This document shows positions 1 to 11,040 of a DNA stretch of 64,000 nucleotides, piece by piece. The position numbers and the translations under genes are program-made. The notes beneath the pieces were generated by a model. The model made no database searches. It had not been told where the DNA came from and saw only the letters and a list, made by a program, of their open reading frames with translations. Within the stretch, counting starts at the first letter, position 1. Each line of letters starts with the position of its first letter. The DNA comes from Oenanthe sinensis (Eukaryota; Streptophyta; Magnoliopsida; Apiales; Apiaceae): NCBI GenBank assembly GCA_028671895.1, contig JAPMAC010000221.1, forward strand, positions 496,001 to 560,000, in the 5' to 3' direction.

Positions 1-122
1 GGGCTATTAGTTTGATAAAAACAGTGGGAGGTATATGGTGATATACCATAATCACTTAAACATAATTAATATTAAATTTGCAATCTAGTTTATTTTATAC
101 ACTTTAATATTGTAGATATCAT

Positions 123-1000
123 ATGATAAACACAAACAACTTCTCTATTCGATCAGTTCTTGAGAAGGACAAGTTGACGAGAATATATTTCCTTGATTGA
201 CATAGGAGCTTGAGGATAGTCCTCGGACACCACGATGTTAGTCAAATCTCTTCCCCTGCTCTTAAAGTTGAGAATGTAACATGTGCAAATCATAGTGCTT
301 ATGGGAAGCAAATTGATATTGCGACTGATGTTTCATGTCTCATGCTCGCAAATATGTGTGCTGAGCTTAAGAAGTAACACGAGCATATAGATGCTTATGA
401 GATGATTGAGCACAAGATATATTTGAAAATAAAAGGGCACTATACACTTACAAGTAGGGAAAGTGAGACCCGGTTACACCATATGTTCTAAAGATTATAG
501 GGTATAATGAGTACCTTTGATATTTTGGGTTTCCAGAATGGTCTGGAGACTTAGTTAGATTTGATATTACAATCTTTGGAAAAATATTATTCTTAGTTTG
601 TTATGAACAATAAAATGAATAAGATTGATAAAACACCCTTGAGTTGCTAAGCATGTTGAGAACTGCTGAAAGCAATATGATAAATGCATGAACTACTACT
701 ATATTGATGGTAAACATAGGGAATGCAAAAGGGAAAGGAAAATGGAAAGACAAGGAGAAGATTTGATCTAGTTCCGTTGTCAAACCAAAGTCCAATCCCT
801 AAAGTAGACTCTAAAGTCTGAATGAGGTGTTGATAAAGAAGACGATTGTCGCTTCTGTGGAAAATTGGGAGACTGGAAATTAAACTGTTATGCTTATTTG
901 GAAGATCTGAAAAAGATGATCAATAAGGGTCAAGCTTTAGGTATCGGGTTGGAATTGGAGTAAAAGTAGTTGCTCTAGTTAAAGGAACTCGTTACTTAAC
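123..1000 (+). pseudogene. Broken copia gag of element F
   Basis: An ATG at 123 opens a stretch reading INTNNFSIRSVLEKDKL, the usual start of one group of plant copia Gag proteins (retrotransposon capsid). A further match is the block around 520-665, which reads like the conserved helix ending in NKIDKT..ELLSMLRTAE. Stops and frame changes occur from about 215 onward, for example a TAA at 376. The nucleocapsid part near 830-900 is barely recognisable and I see no intact CCHC knuckle. It cannot make a full Gag. Confidence 0.75.
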
Positions 1001-3110
1001 TTTTAACATATAAGGAAAATTTAGAACTTGATAATTGTTATAACGTGCTTGCAATTGGCAGAGACATTATTTCAGTTTCTTGTTTGGACAAGAAAGGCTT
1101 TTTCATTTTAATTAAATAACAATAGTTGTTTATTCTATTTTGATGATGAGGCTTATAATGTTGCACAACTAATTAGCAATTTATATGTTCTAAAGTGACT
1201 CAAATCACATATTACCTTTGGCACTGTTGTTGAGGCCATATTAATGAGAAACGCATTTCCAGAATAAATAAGGATGCATTCATGGATAAGTTTGATTATG
1301 AATAATACAAAAGGATGCGAATCTTGGTTTATTTGGCAAAATGACTAAAGCTCCTTTTACCGGACATGGTGAAGGGGTCATTGAACGAGTATGACTTATA
1401 CATAGTGATGTATGTAGTCATATGTGTACGATGATAAAAGGTAGATTTTATTAACTTCATAAAATTTACTAATTATTTTAGTAGATACGGATATATGTAT
1501 CTTTTGAAAAACTAATCCGAATCATTTGAAAAGTTCAAAGACTATAAAGATGAAGTAGAAAATATCAAAGAAAAGTTTTTTTGATAGGAGGGATCACACC
1601 TTGTTGGACATGGTGCGATCAATGTTGAGTCAAGGAATCTTTCAATTAGTTTCTAAGGTTGCACCCTGGAAATGGCTCCATATACACTTAATTGTGTTCC
1701 TACTAAAATTTAGGGATGTGAAGCGTTTGTGAAACGTCTAATCTCTGAAAAGCTAGGACCAAAATTAGACAAATGCAATTTTGTTGGATACCCAACTGAA
1801 ACAAGGGGTTATTCTTTCTATAATTCTTCTGAGAACAAAGTGTTTGTTGCTTGAACTGCTTTATTCCTTGAGAGAGATGCTCTCTAAGAAAGACAGTGGG
1901 AGGATAATAGATCTCGATGAAGTTCGAGACCCACATGATAACATTGAACCAATAGGAGAACCTAAGCAGTATGTACAAGAAAATAATACTACCCAAGAAA
2001 CACAGATTGTTCGTAGGTCTGGTAGGATTCACCATGAGCCCGAGAGATATTATGGATTTCTCTTGACTCAAGATGGTGATGTGATGCTTGTGGATGAAGA
2101 TGAGCCTCTCACCTACCAAGACGCTATGAACACTCCAGATTCTAAGAGATGAAACATTTATTTTCATGAAACAGTCAAAAAGAGTTTGACTTTATTCAGA
2201 ATGAAGATGAAACTTGTGTTTACAAGAAGTTTAGTGAGAGCCATGTGGCATTCCTAGTATTATATGTTGATGATATATTACTAATAGGGAATGACATTCC
2301 TTCTCTATAGACTGTGGAGACGTGGTTGAGAAATAATTTCTCAAGGAAAGACTTAGACAATGCGACCTATATATTAGGGATCATGATCTATAGAGATAGA
2401 TAAAGGAGATTGATCGGCCTAAGTTAGAGTACATACATTGACAAAGTTTTACATCGATTTCGAATGCAAAGAGGCTAAATGGATATGTCCCAATGTCTCA
2501 TGGGATAATGATCTCAAAATTAAATTTGTCCTAAATCATTGGATGATAAGGACCGCATGAGTAAAGTTCCATATGCGTTAGCAATTGGTTTTATAATGTA
2601 TGCAATGATATGTACTCGTCCTGATGTCTCATATGCTTTAAGCATGACGAGTAGATACCAGTCTAATCCAGGTGAAGGTCACTGGACGACAGTCAAGAAC
2701 ATTCTTAAGTACTTGAAGAGGACTAAAGATTCATTCTTGTTATATGGAGGAGATGTGAAGCTAGTTGTAAGAGGTTTCAGTGATGCTAGTTTCTAGACAG
2801 ACAATGATGATTTAATGTTTCTGTCTGGCTTTGTGTTTTATCTATTTTTATTGAGATGTTGTATGCTGGAATGGTTCATAGCAGAGACAGTTATTGATTC
2901 TACAATAGAGCCTGAGTATATTGATGCTTGCGAAGCAGCCAAGGAGGCTGTTTGGGCATGTACTTAGGAGATATCACCTAATTAATGAGATTAATGATCA
3001 AGGAGATATACATATATGTAAAGTGCATACTAATAATAATATTACAGACTCACTGACTAAAGGCTTTGTCGCAGCAGAAGCACGAAAGTCACACTAGTTC
3101 CATGAGTATT
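1001..3110 (+). pseudogene. Broken copia pol of element F (integrase, RT and RNase H remnants)
   Basis: Integrase remnants are visible near 1340-1400 (APFTGHGE, then a SDVC motif) and 1740-1960 (the KCNFVGYP..NKVFVA segment and SKKDSG..IDLDEV). The longest open piece, 1781-2152, covers the linker between integrase and RT and ends at DAMN. The RT is then cut short: the sequence jumps to the segment holding the catalytic YVDDI at about 2262-2276, so the upstream RT fingers and palm are lost. 2539-2796 is the connection to RNase H (ICTRPDVSYAL, YLKRTKDSFL), and RNase H remnants (EPEYIDACEAAKEAVW) run to about 2965. Stops interrupt every piece. Confidence 0.85.
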
Positions 3111-3135
3111 GGATACTTGGGTAATTGGCTCTAGT

Positions 3136-3148
3136 GCAAGTGGGAGAT
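3136..3148 (+). other. Polypurine tract of element F
   Basis: The purine-rich stretch GCAAGTGGGAGAT lies directly against the TG that starts the LTR. This is where plus-strand DNA synthesis starts in LTR elements. Confidence 0.75.
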
Positions 3149-4289
3149 TGTTAGTAATTGTGCTCTAGAGACAATACTTTTTATATTTTAAGGAAAATAT
3201 TTATTATTAAGGATTATGTTTTATTGATTATGTTTTATTGATTATTATTTATTTATTATATTTTATTTACTGCGTAATAAATTGAAAGCATAATAAATGT
3301 CCTTGGAATTTTGATACGTATTATATATCTTTAAGTATGTGACTTAAAAATGAGATTATATGAATAGTATCTTATTCCTAAAATTCCCTAGTCGAGTATT
3401 ATTATTTAAGGACAATAATAATGCACAAAGACTAGTATATTTCTTGACAGATGACCACATCTCATTGGTCATAGGTATGGTGATACTAAAGTCAAGAACA
3501 TAAGTGCATGTCTCAATGCATGGCACTAGAATGACCCGCGTGAGATTTTACATGTTAAATAAGTGTCATAAGTAATTCTCACTGTGATAATGGTGTAATG
3601 ATCCTGTGACCTGAAATCATTATATTTCTATACGAGAATTAATATACTTTGATTACATTAAAAGTTATCTTTGACCGGGTGATGATAAAAGTGGACATTA
3701 GGTATATTATGAATCGTATGAGAAATATGAATGATCTAGATGGGATTTAATCCTCTTAATTTTAGGAGTGATATTATTGGCCTCTTGTTTGAGCGAGACT
3801 ATGAAATGCACGGCCGTGCTCAAATGTTGATTTGATTTTAATAGTCTACTCATCGATCAAGAAAATAAAGATTAAATTATGAAGAGGATGACACGAGACA
3901 TGCCTTGAGTTTAATCTATAATATCAAGATTAAAGGGATTATATTACATGGAACATTATTCACGAAAAGCTTAATCGAATCATCGATTTATTATTATTAC
4001 TTGGGTAGCAATGATGTATTACTAGATGCCGCTCATTGTTTACAATTTTAATTAGATATTAAAATGGTTGCCAACGTAATAATAACCTATAGGGTCACAC
4101 ACAAAGAACGCTTGAAGGAGAAATAATTTAAATTGTGAATTTAAATTAAATAAGTAATTTATTTTATTTATGATATTAATTAAGAATGACTTAATTAATT
4201 ATATAAATAGAATAAATGAATTATTTAATCGCTATTTTGATTTATTTTTCACATTTATTGCGCTGCGTTTGTGCCTCGAAACCCTTCAT
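3149..4289 (+). repeat. 3' LTR of element F
   Basis: It starts TGTTAGTAATTG right after the purine tract. I place the end at about 4289, in the stretch reading GCCTCGAAACCCTTCA, by resemblance to the ends of related plant LTRs; the partner LTR is outside the window, so the end could be off by some tens of bases. It holds no gene. Confidence 0.6.
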
Positions 4290-5907
4290 ATACAAGTCTT
4301 TATAAGTTGTTTCCATGTAATTTATTAAAAAAAAGTTGTCTCCATGTACAAATGAGTCAAGAATGAAGCTAGAAGTTGTTTTCAAGTTCGAACGAGTCAA
4401 GAATGAAGCCTAAAATTGTTATGAATGGCTTTCAAGTTCAAACGAGTGAAGAATGATGATACAAGTCTTTATAAGTTGTTTCCATGTACAAACGTGTCAA
4501 AAATGGAGCTACAAGTTGTTTAGAAATTTGAACGACTAAATAATGTAGCCAAAATTGTAATGAATGGTTTTAGAGTTGAAACGAGTGAAGAATGATGCTA
4601 AAAGTATTTATAAGTTGTTTTCATGTACAAAAGAGTTAAGAATGGAACTTTAAGTTGTTTTCAAGTTCGAACGAGTCAAGAATGAAGCCTAAAATAGTTA
4701 TGAATGGTGTTCAAGTTCAAACGAGTGAAAAATGATGATACAAGTCTTTATAAGTTGTTTCCATGTACAAATGAGTCAAGAATGAAGCTAGAAATTGTTT
4801 TCAAGTTTGAACAAGTCAAGAATGAAACCTAAAATTGTTTTGAATGGTTTTCAAGTTCAAATGAGTGAAAAATGATGATACAAATCTTTATAAGTTGTTT
4901 TCATGTACAAATGAGTCAAGAATGAAGCTAGAAGTTGTTTTCAAGTTCAAACGAGTCAAGAATGAAGCCTAAAATTGTTTTGAATGGTTTCAAGTTCAAA
5001 CGAGTGAAAAATGATGATACAGGTCTTTATAAGTTGTTTCGATGTACAAATGAGTCAAGAATGAAGCTAGAAGTTGTTTTCAAGTTCGAACGAGTCAAGA
5101 ATGAAGCTTAAAATTGTTTTGAATGGTTTCAAGTTCAAACGAGTGAACAATGATGATAAAAGTCTTTATAAGTTGTTTCCGTGTACAAATAAGTCAAGAA
5201 TGAAGCTAGAAGTTGTTTTCAAGTTCGAACGAGTCAAGAATGAAGCCTAAAATTGTTATGAATGGTTTTCAAGTTCAAACGAGTGAAGAATGGTGATACA
5301 AGTCTTTATAAGTTGTTTCCATGTACAAATGAGTCAGGATTGAAGCTAGAAGTTGTTTTCAAGTTCGAACGAGTCAAGAATGAAGCCTAAAATTGTTATG
5401 AATGGTTTTCAAGTTCAAACAAGTGAAGAATGACGATACAAGTCTTTATAAGTTGTTTCCATTTACAAATGAGTGAAGAATGAAGCTAGAAGTTTTCAAG
5501 TTCGAACGAGCCAAGAATGAAGGTTAAAATTGTTATGAATGGTTTTCAAGTCCAACCGAGTCAAAAATGATGAAATAAGTCTTTATAAGTTGTTTGCATG
5601 TACAAACTACTCAATAATGGAGCTATAAGTTGTTTACGAATTCGAACGACTCAAGAATGAAATCTAAAATTGATGATACAAGTCTTTGTAAGTTGTTTAC
5701 AAATTGTTTTCAAGTTCGAACGAGTGAAGACTTGTATCAATGGTTTACGAATTCGACCGACTCAAGAATGAAACCTAAATTTCATATTAATGGTTTTTAA
5801 ATTCAAACGAGTTAAGAATGATGCTACAAATTTTTGAAGTTATTTTTATGTACAAACGAGCCAAGATGGAACTCTAAGTTGTTTACAAATTCGAACGAGT
5901 CAAGAAT
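4290..5907. repeat. Satellite array, ~140-bp unit made of three ~47-bp subunits
   Basis: The landmark TACAAGTCTTTATAAG recurs at about 4291, 4460, 4599, 4739, 4879, 5018, 5157, 5297, 5437 and 5575, mostly 139-140 bp apart. Within each unit the phrase A(A/C)GAGT(C/G)AAGAATGA occurs three times, after TGTACAA, after CAAGTTCGA and after CAAGTTCAA, which gives the three-part build. Units are most regular between 4700 and 5450 and decay toward 5900. No coding potential is visible. The array is broken by element A at 5908, so more of it should lie beyond A's far end. Confidence 0.9.
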
Positions 5908-7857
5908 TGAAAGGCATATGACAAGGCCTATTTGTAATAAGTAGATGACAACTCAACTCAAGTAAGAAAATTTAGTAAGTAATAAATACTGAGAAAGGAA
6001 TCAAGATGAAGACAGTCAATTACACACAAAGAATCCTAATATCAGAAGTGTTCTAATGAAGCTGCTACTCTACACCGGAAGAAGTTCATTAATATGTTCA
6101 AGCGTCGGCGAAAAATAAAGGAGTACTATTTCAGAAGAGTTCAGAAGATACAGAAGATTCCAAGTGCCTACTACAAAGAGATTCCAAGAAAAGAAACATT
6201 GAAGACAAAGCTAGAAACAAGACAAGACACAAAGACCACTACAGTAGAAATGAGAATCGACATTGTAGTTAGTCATCCGTGAACCAGACCAGTGCACAGG
6301 GTGTTCACAATGTCAATGAAGATTCGTCATCAAAAAGTTCAAGTGGTTAGAAAGGTTATTGTTTAAGAACAGAAGAGTTTTATCTATATCAACAATAGTC
6401 AAGCCTTTAATTTAATTCTCTATTAATTAATTAAATTAATTAGTTAATTTAATTAGTAAATTAATTCACTCGGAATTAATTTATTTCTTAAATTAATTAA
6501 AGGATTAATTAATTTAGAATTATTTTAGAATGACAGAAGACAGAAGCTGGAAGCTCAAAGGGATACAGGTGTATTTGGAATGCAGTGTACAAGAGTCAGA
6601 ATCCAAGATTGAATATTTGACTGGGTACATGCAGTGGTGAAAAGAAGTATTGTCTACTTTAAAGAGTCAGATTATTTCAGTAACAAAGGTACTTCTAATT
6701 GCAACTGTAGAAACAACCAAACATGCCTGACAGTACTGACTTGAAGAAAAGACGGAAAAAGAATTGACACGGAAGAAATGCAGAGTCATATATTCTTAAA
6801 AGTGGAACCTCGGTTGGAATTGATTTATCATTTCCAAGTCAAAAGGAGTTCGGTTCCAGACGATCAGGAGACCGCAGCTTAGAGCGTAAGGATTTATTTA
6901 ATTAATAAATATTTTATTTATTTAGTAAATTATATTTATAAATATCTAAATAATATTAGATATTTATTTTTATAATTTCTTAATTAAATTTATTATTTAT
7001 TAATCAAAGAATATAAGCTTTGCGGGTCGAAAAACATTTCTACGGAGCTCATCACTACAGGACGAAATAAGCCCCATTGCTTTTTCAAATTGAAATGGCA
7101 GGAGTTTTTTTTTAAGAAACCAATAAGAGCTTGACACGTGTCCCACTCAAGGAGAAAAGAAATGAATATGGCAGGTGAAAAAGAGTCATACCGAGAGAAG
7201 TTAAAGAGTCATACCGAGAAGAAATCTTGAGTCATACCGAAGGAATTGTGTAATAAGTCATGCTGATTTAATTCTAATTAATTAAGTCATTCTGATTTAT
7301 TTAATTAAAAGAAAAATCCAGTATGACTTATAACAAGTCATACCGAATGTCTAATGAGTAATACCGGATTCTAAATGAGTCATACCGAATTCTGAAGAGT
7401 CATACCGACAGAAATAAGTCATGCCCAGCCTTTTTGTGAGTCATACAAGTGTTAAATCAATTAGGAAAAAGGTCATTTTGGGATGAGTCATGCTAGCTTT
7501 TCAACCTCTATAAATATGAGGTTTTGGCTTCATTTTTCACAAGTTAGAAAAACAGTTCAAATTCAGAAATTTATCTGCATTGTAATATTCACAGATTTCT
7601 GTGCAAGTTTGGAATATAATTGTTAAACTCGAACAATTCATGTCAAAATCGTTCTAAGCTTTTAAACAGTTATATGAACTTTCTACTTATTAATTTTGTA
7701 ATACTTTTCAAGTTAAAATTATATCTTCAACTTGAACAGTATTTCATTTCAATTAATATTTCGTGTGAATTTAAAATAATATTTTTAAATCCAATATTCC
7801 GCTATAATTAATAGATATTGTATTCAACCCCCCCTTCTACAATATCAGGGACCAACA
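5908..7857 (+). repeat. 5' LTR of Sirevirus A
   Basis: It begins TGAAAGGC and ends GGGACCAACA, next to the primer-binding site, giving 1,950 bp. The five bases before it are AGAAT. Near 6279-6290 is the box GTGAACCAGACC, shared with elements B and E at a similar offset. A TATA box lies at 7509 and a poly-C tract (TATTCAACCCCCCC) near the end. 6415-6540 and 6895-7015 are AT-rich with repeated TTAATTAA-like words. The short ORF at 6094-6282 is not supported as a gene. Confidence 0.9.
7183..7517 (+). promoter_or_regulatory. Array of (T)GAGTCAT boxes upstream of the TATA box in A's LTR
   Basis: Between 7183 and 7492 the word GAGTCATACCGA and variants (TGAGTCAT, AAGTCATGC, AAGTCATTC) recur about ten times, followed by TATAAATAT at 7509-7517. 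TGAGTCA is the core bound by plant bZIP factors of the GCN4-motif type, so the array may be the U3 enhancer. Transcription would start around 7540. Confidence 0.55.
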
Positions 7858-7859
7858 AT

Positions 7860-7872
7860 TGGCATCAGAGCT
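7860..7872 (+). other. Primer-binding site of A (initiator tRNA-Met)
   Basis: TGGCATCAGAGCT, two bases after the LTR end, matches the TGGTATCAGAGC complement of plant initiator tRNA-Met with one change. The untranslated leader 7873-8062 is AT-rich and holds no other feature. Confidence 0.9.
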
Positions 7873-8062
7873 GGTTGATATTTTTATTATCAGATCCAAA
7901 CCAAAAATTCCGCAAATCATACAGATCTCAAAAATTATTTTTAATTCGAAATAATTTTTTATTCGAAATAATTTTTTTCTAAAAATTTTTTTTGATCAAA
8001 AATTATTTTCAGTCAAAAATTAAAATATTTTTTGAAACACTTAATTTTTAATCTTATTAAAG

Positions 8063-9262
8063 ATGAGTACCCAGAATGTGACTAGCATCAAAATTCCACA
8101 GTTCGACAAAGAACACTACAACTTGTGGAAACACAAAATGCTACTATTCATCGGGATTGCCAATCCCAAGTACGCATTAGTATTGGTGAAAGGCGTTGAA
8201 CACCCTATAACAGTCTTTCCTGAACATGAGATAGATGGGATCGTAAATCCTCACAGACAGTTTCCAAAAAGTCTAGCTGACTACACACCTGAAGAAAAAG
8301 AAACTGTGTCCCTGGACAACAACCTCAAATTGATATTGATTGAATCTCTAGACTACGTCATGTACAATCATGTAGTCAATTGCAAAAATGCAAAACAGAT
8401 CTGGGAAACAATAGAGATTATCAATGAGGGGACGAAGGAAGTAAAAGAGAATAGACTGGAAATCCTGATCTCCCAGTATGAGCAATTCAGATCCAACCCT
8501 GGTGAGGGTATCTCTGAGGTGTTTCAGAGATTGAACAAACTGATAAACGAGCTCAACATGAATGGAAAGTACTATCAGAATCAGGAGGTAAACAGGAAGT
8601 TTTTGCTAACCTTGCCGGAGCATCTGGAACACAGGATCGCAACTATCCGGAAGTATAGGGATATGAAGGAGGTAACCCTAGAAAGACTTTACGGAGTGTT
8701 AAAGACTTATGAATTGGAACATATCCAGACCAGAGAGATGTATGAGAGAGGTAAGGTTCTGAGTTCTTCTAAAGCACTGTTAGTAGAAGCACCAGAGAAG
8801 AAGGAAGTGAAGGATACTGAACCTTCAAACAGTTCAATGAAGTATGTGGTTCCAGAACTTGGACATACTTCAGGTAACCAGGAAAATGGTGAGTTCTACT
8901 CTCTTGAAGAACTGGATCACCTGGAAGATGAGTCTTTAGATATGGTTGCCAGAAGATTTGGCAACATGAGATTTCGAAGGAACTCTTCCTACAAAGTAAA
9001 ATCTAATTTTGGAAGTTACCAAAAAGGAGGGTCTTCAACAGCTGAATCAAGAAGCGGCTACAAGACCGACTTAGTTGATAGAAGCAAGTTTCGTTGCTTC
9101 AACTGCAATGAGCTAGGCCACTTTGCAACTGAATGCAAAAAGCCGAAGCAAGGGAAAATGAGAGAGTCTTATGAAGATCTCCATAAAAAGTATGATGCAC
9201 TTGTGAAGAAGCATCAAAGAAAGTCTTATCTAGCAAAGGGAAAAAGCTGGGACGACTCAAAC
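8063..9262 (+). pseudogene. Gag of Sirevirus A, N-terminal part, split by insertion B
   Basis: The ATG at 8063 opens 400 codons without a break. Residues about 1-230 form the capsid region (PQFDKEHYNLWKHKM, then PEHLEHRIATIRK), closely parallel to B's Gag. A CCHC zinc knuckle, CFNCNELGHFATEC, lies near residue 345 and would bind RNA in the virus-like particle. The frame then runs into KSWDDSN and is cut by B at 9263. The sequence resumes in register at 23901 after the duplicated target CAAAC, so Gag was whole when B inserted. Translation now ends at a stop a few bases inside B's LTR, giving a truncated Gag that keeps the capsid and first zinc knuckle. Confidence 0.9.
9258..9262. repeat. Target-site duplication of B, left copy
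   Basis: CAAAC, matched by CAAAC at 23896-23900 just after the right LTR. Five bases is normal for copia integrase. Confidence 0.95.
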
Positions 9263-9825
9263 TGAAAGGCATAGGTGTACTAACTTGTAACACTTAATTA
9301 TTTTGTAACTCAACTAAGTAAAAGATAAAACAACAGCAAAACAAGAGAAACTGAAGAAGCACATGGAATCAATCAACTGAAGAAATGGTAATGATACTTG
9401 GTAACTACAAGTAACTAATTTGGTTAATCAAGGATGCATAAGTGAGAAGAAGTTCAATCTGAGTATTGCTCATGCCCTAACTTATCTAATGGAGAATCAA
9501 ATTAATGTCAAGGAAGTATCAAGAAGGCCAAAGTGATTTCATGTAATGTATATCAACATCTGGTTAATGTAAAGGTTAATCAACAAATGAGAACTGACAT
9601 TCAGAAGCAAGAACCCCTACAAGACTAGTCACTTATGAACCAGACCATTGCATCAAGTGTCAGGACATTGGAGGCAAGTTCGTGTCAGTAATAGAAGATC
9701 TCATTTGAATTGAGTGAGGAAAAGAAATTGAAGAAGCTAAGGAAACTTGCTCACAAAGGTTAATTCTCAATTAGTCACTAAAGAAGGTCAACATTGGATG
9801 TGTGCATATTTGCCAAGGCAAATGT

Positions 9826-10083
9826 CGATCCACAGCAGATCGAGATGCGGGTCGAGATTTACAAGTGAAGTAAAACTCTGCAAAGGCAAATCTCGATCCA
9901 GGCGATAGATCGAGATCGAGATTCTCCTAGATCGAGATCGAGATTCTCCCAGATCGAGATCGAGATTTTCACAGATCGAGATCGAGATCCTCATAGATCG
10001 AGATCGAGATTCTCCCAGATCGAGATCGAGATTTTCACAGATCGAGATCGAGATGGGTCCAGGCGAAGATCGAGATGCGGGTA
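9826..10083 (+). repeat. GATCGAGAT short tandem array in B's LTR
   Basis: Blocks of AGATCGAGATCGAGAT followed by TCTCC, TTTCAC or CCTCAT repeat about every 30 bp between 9907 and 10051, with looser copies on both sides. The array sits about 150 bp before the TATA box and is repeated in the right LTR. Every unit carries CpG inside ATCGAG. The minus-strand ORF seen here is a by-product of the repeat. Confidence 0.85.
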
Positions 10084-10223
10084 GAAATGTAACATTTAAT
10101 GTTCAAGGGACAAGTGGCTTATTGTGAACGGTTGATCCAGAGTTGTTGGGAAAGTACTTTTTGTTGTCGAAGTCCTGATTGGGCCACGTACACAAAAAGG
10201 ACAAGATCAAGACTACATGACAT

Positions 10224-10230
10224 TATAAAA
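10224..10230 (+). promoter_or_regulatory. TATA box of B's LTR promoter
   Basis: TATAAAA in the context CATTATAAAAGCAGC, between the ATCGAG array and the U5-like end of the LTR. Transcription would start roughly 30 bp downstream. Confidence 0.65.
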
Positions 10231-10544
10231 GCAGCACTTTGTTTTTTATTTTAGTAGGAACTTGTATCTCTGTATTTTCAACGATAATTTTTTAAGAGAG
10301 AGCATTTACTGTAAAACAAAAAGTGAGAGAGAGAGGATCAGTTGAATCTAGCTTTAATTGCTGTATTTATTGTTCAACTGATCATGATGCTTTTATGAAT
10401 GTTGTAGCAAATCCATCAATGAATATAATGATATATTCTTGAAATTCTGAGTCATCATTTATTACTTGCACATTGTTTATTCTCTCATAAATTTTTAAAC
10501 AGTTGTATTCACCCCCCCCTCTACAACACTTTGGACCTAACAAT

Positions 10545-10557
10545 TGGTATCAGAGCT
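10545..10557 (+). other. Primer-binding site of B (initiator tRNA-Met)
   Basis: TGGTATCAGAGCT, an exact match to the common Met-tRNA site, two bases after the LTR. The leader 10558-11040 is AT-rich; the ORF read there (10544-10801) has no recognisable domain and is probably chance. Confidence 0.95.
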
Positions 10558-11040
10558 CCTGTTAAACACATCTAACAGAGATCCTACTGTGTTGTTTGAG
10601 TTGGTTCTTGAAAATCCAAGATCTAATTTTTCCTTGAAGTTTGTGCCGAAAGTTTTTATTTGTTTCTTCTTGAAAAAAATCGTAGATCTAAAAAGTTCTG
10701 AGTCATGGTGTAAGGAATACTTGTACAAAATTCCAAAATACTGTACTTTAGAGCTTTGTGGATTTTCTTGTGGTCAAAACTGGAATCAACTGATTGGCTA
10801 AACAAAAAGGACAATTTCGAACTTCTGTCAACTAGAAAGTGGACACCTTTTTGTTTGGACTTGAAAAATTGTGGACCCTGCTACTGTTCCTGTGATTAAA
10901 ACTAACTTGCTTGAATCTTAAGTGCAGAATCCGTTGGATATTAATTGTTGGACATTTAAAGTGAGATAATTAATTTTTCAAGTAAATACAATTTATTGTA
11001 ATTTGAAAAGTGTATTATCTTAATTTTAAACTTTATTAAA

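Larger units (their letters stand above)
1..4289 (+). mobile_element. Decayed Ty1/copia retrotransposon 'F', 5' end outside window
   Basis: Conceptual translation across all three forward frames gives a gag start near 123, integrase pieces at 1200-1960, RT pieces at 2200-2400 and RNase H pieces at 2540-2960. A purine tract and an LTR beginning TGTTAGTAATTG follow. The order gag-integrase-RT-RNase H is that of Ty1/copia. Frames are broken by many stops and indels, and most of the RT core is missing, so the copy is old and dead. Its LTR start resembles plant copia LTRs of the TGTTGG..CCTAGAG type, but I cannot fix the lineage. The 5' LTR and primer site would lie left of the window; nothing is recognisable in 1-122. 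Confidence 0.85.
9263..10542 (+). repeat. 5' LTR of Sirevirus B
   Basis: 1,280 bp from TGAAAGGCATAGG to GGACCTAACA. It contains the box shared with E (about 9608-9680), the ATCGAGAT array (about 9886-10080), a TATA box at 10224 and the poly-C tract (8 C) near 10512. Confidence 0.95.

Noticed and set aside
1703..2167. 154-codon minus-strand ORF
   Set aside because: Lies opposite the recognisable copia integrase-RT linker on the plus strand; no known domain.
10544..10801. 85-codon ORF at the start of B's leader
   Set aside because: Begins within the primer-binding site without an ATG, has no recognisable domain, and precedes the true gag ATG at 11041.
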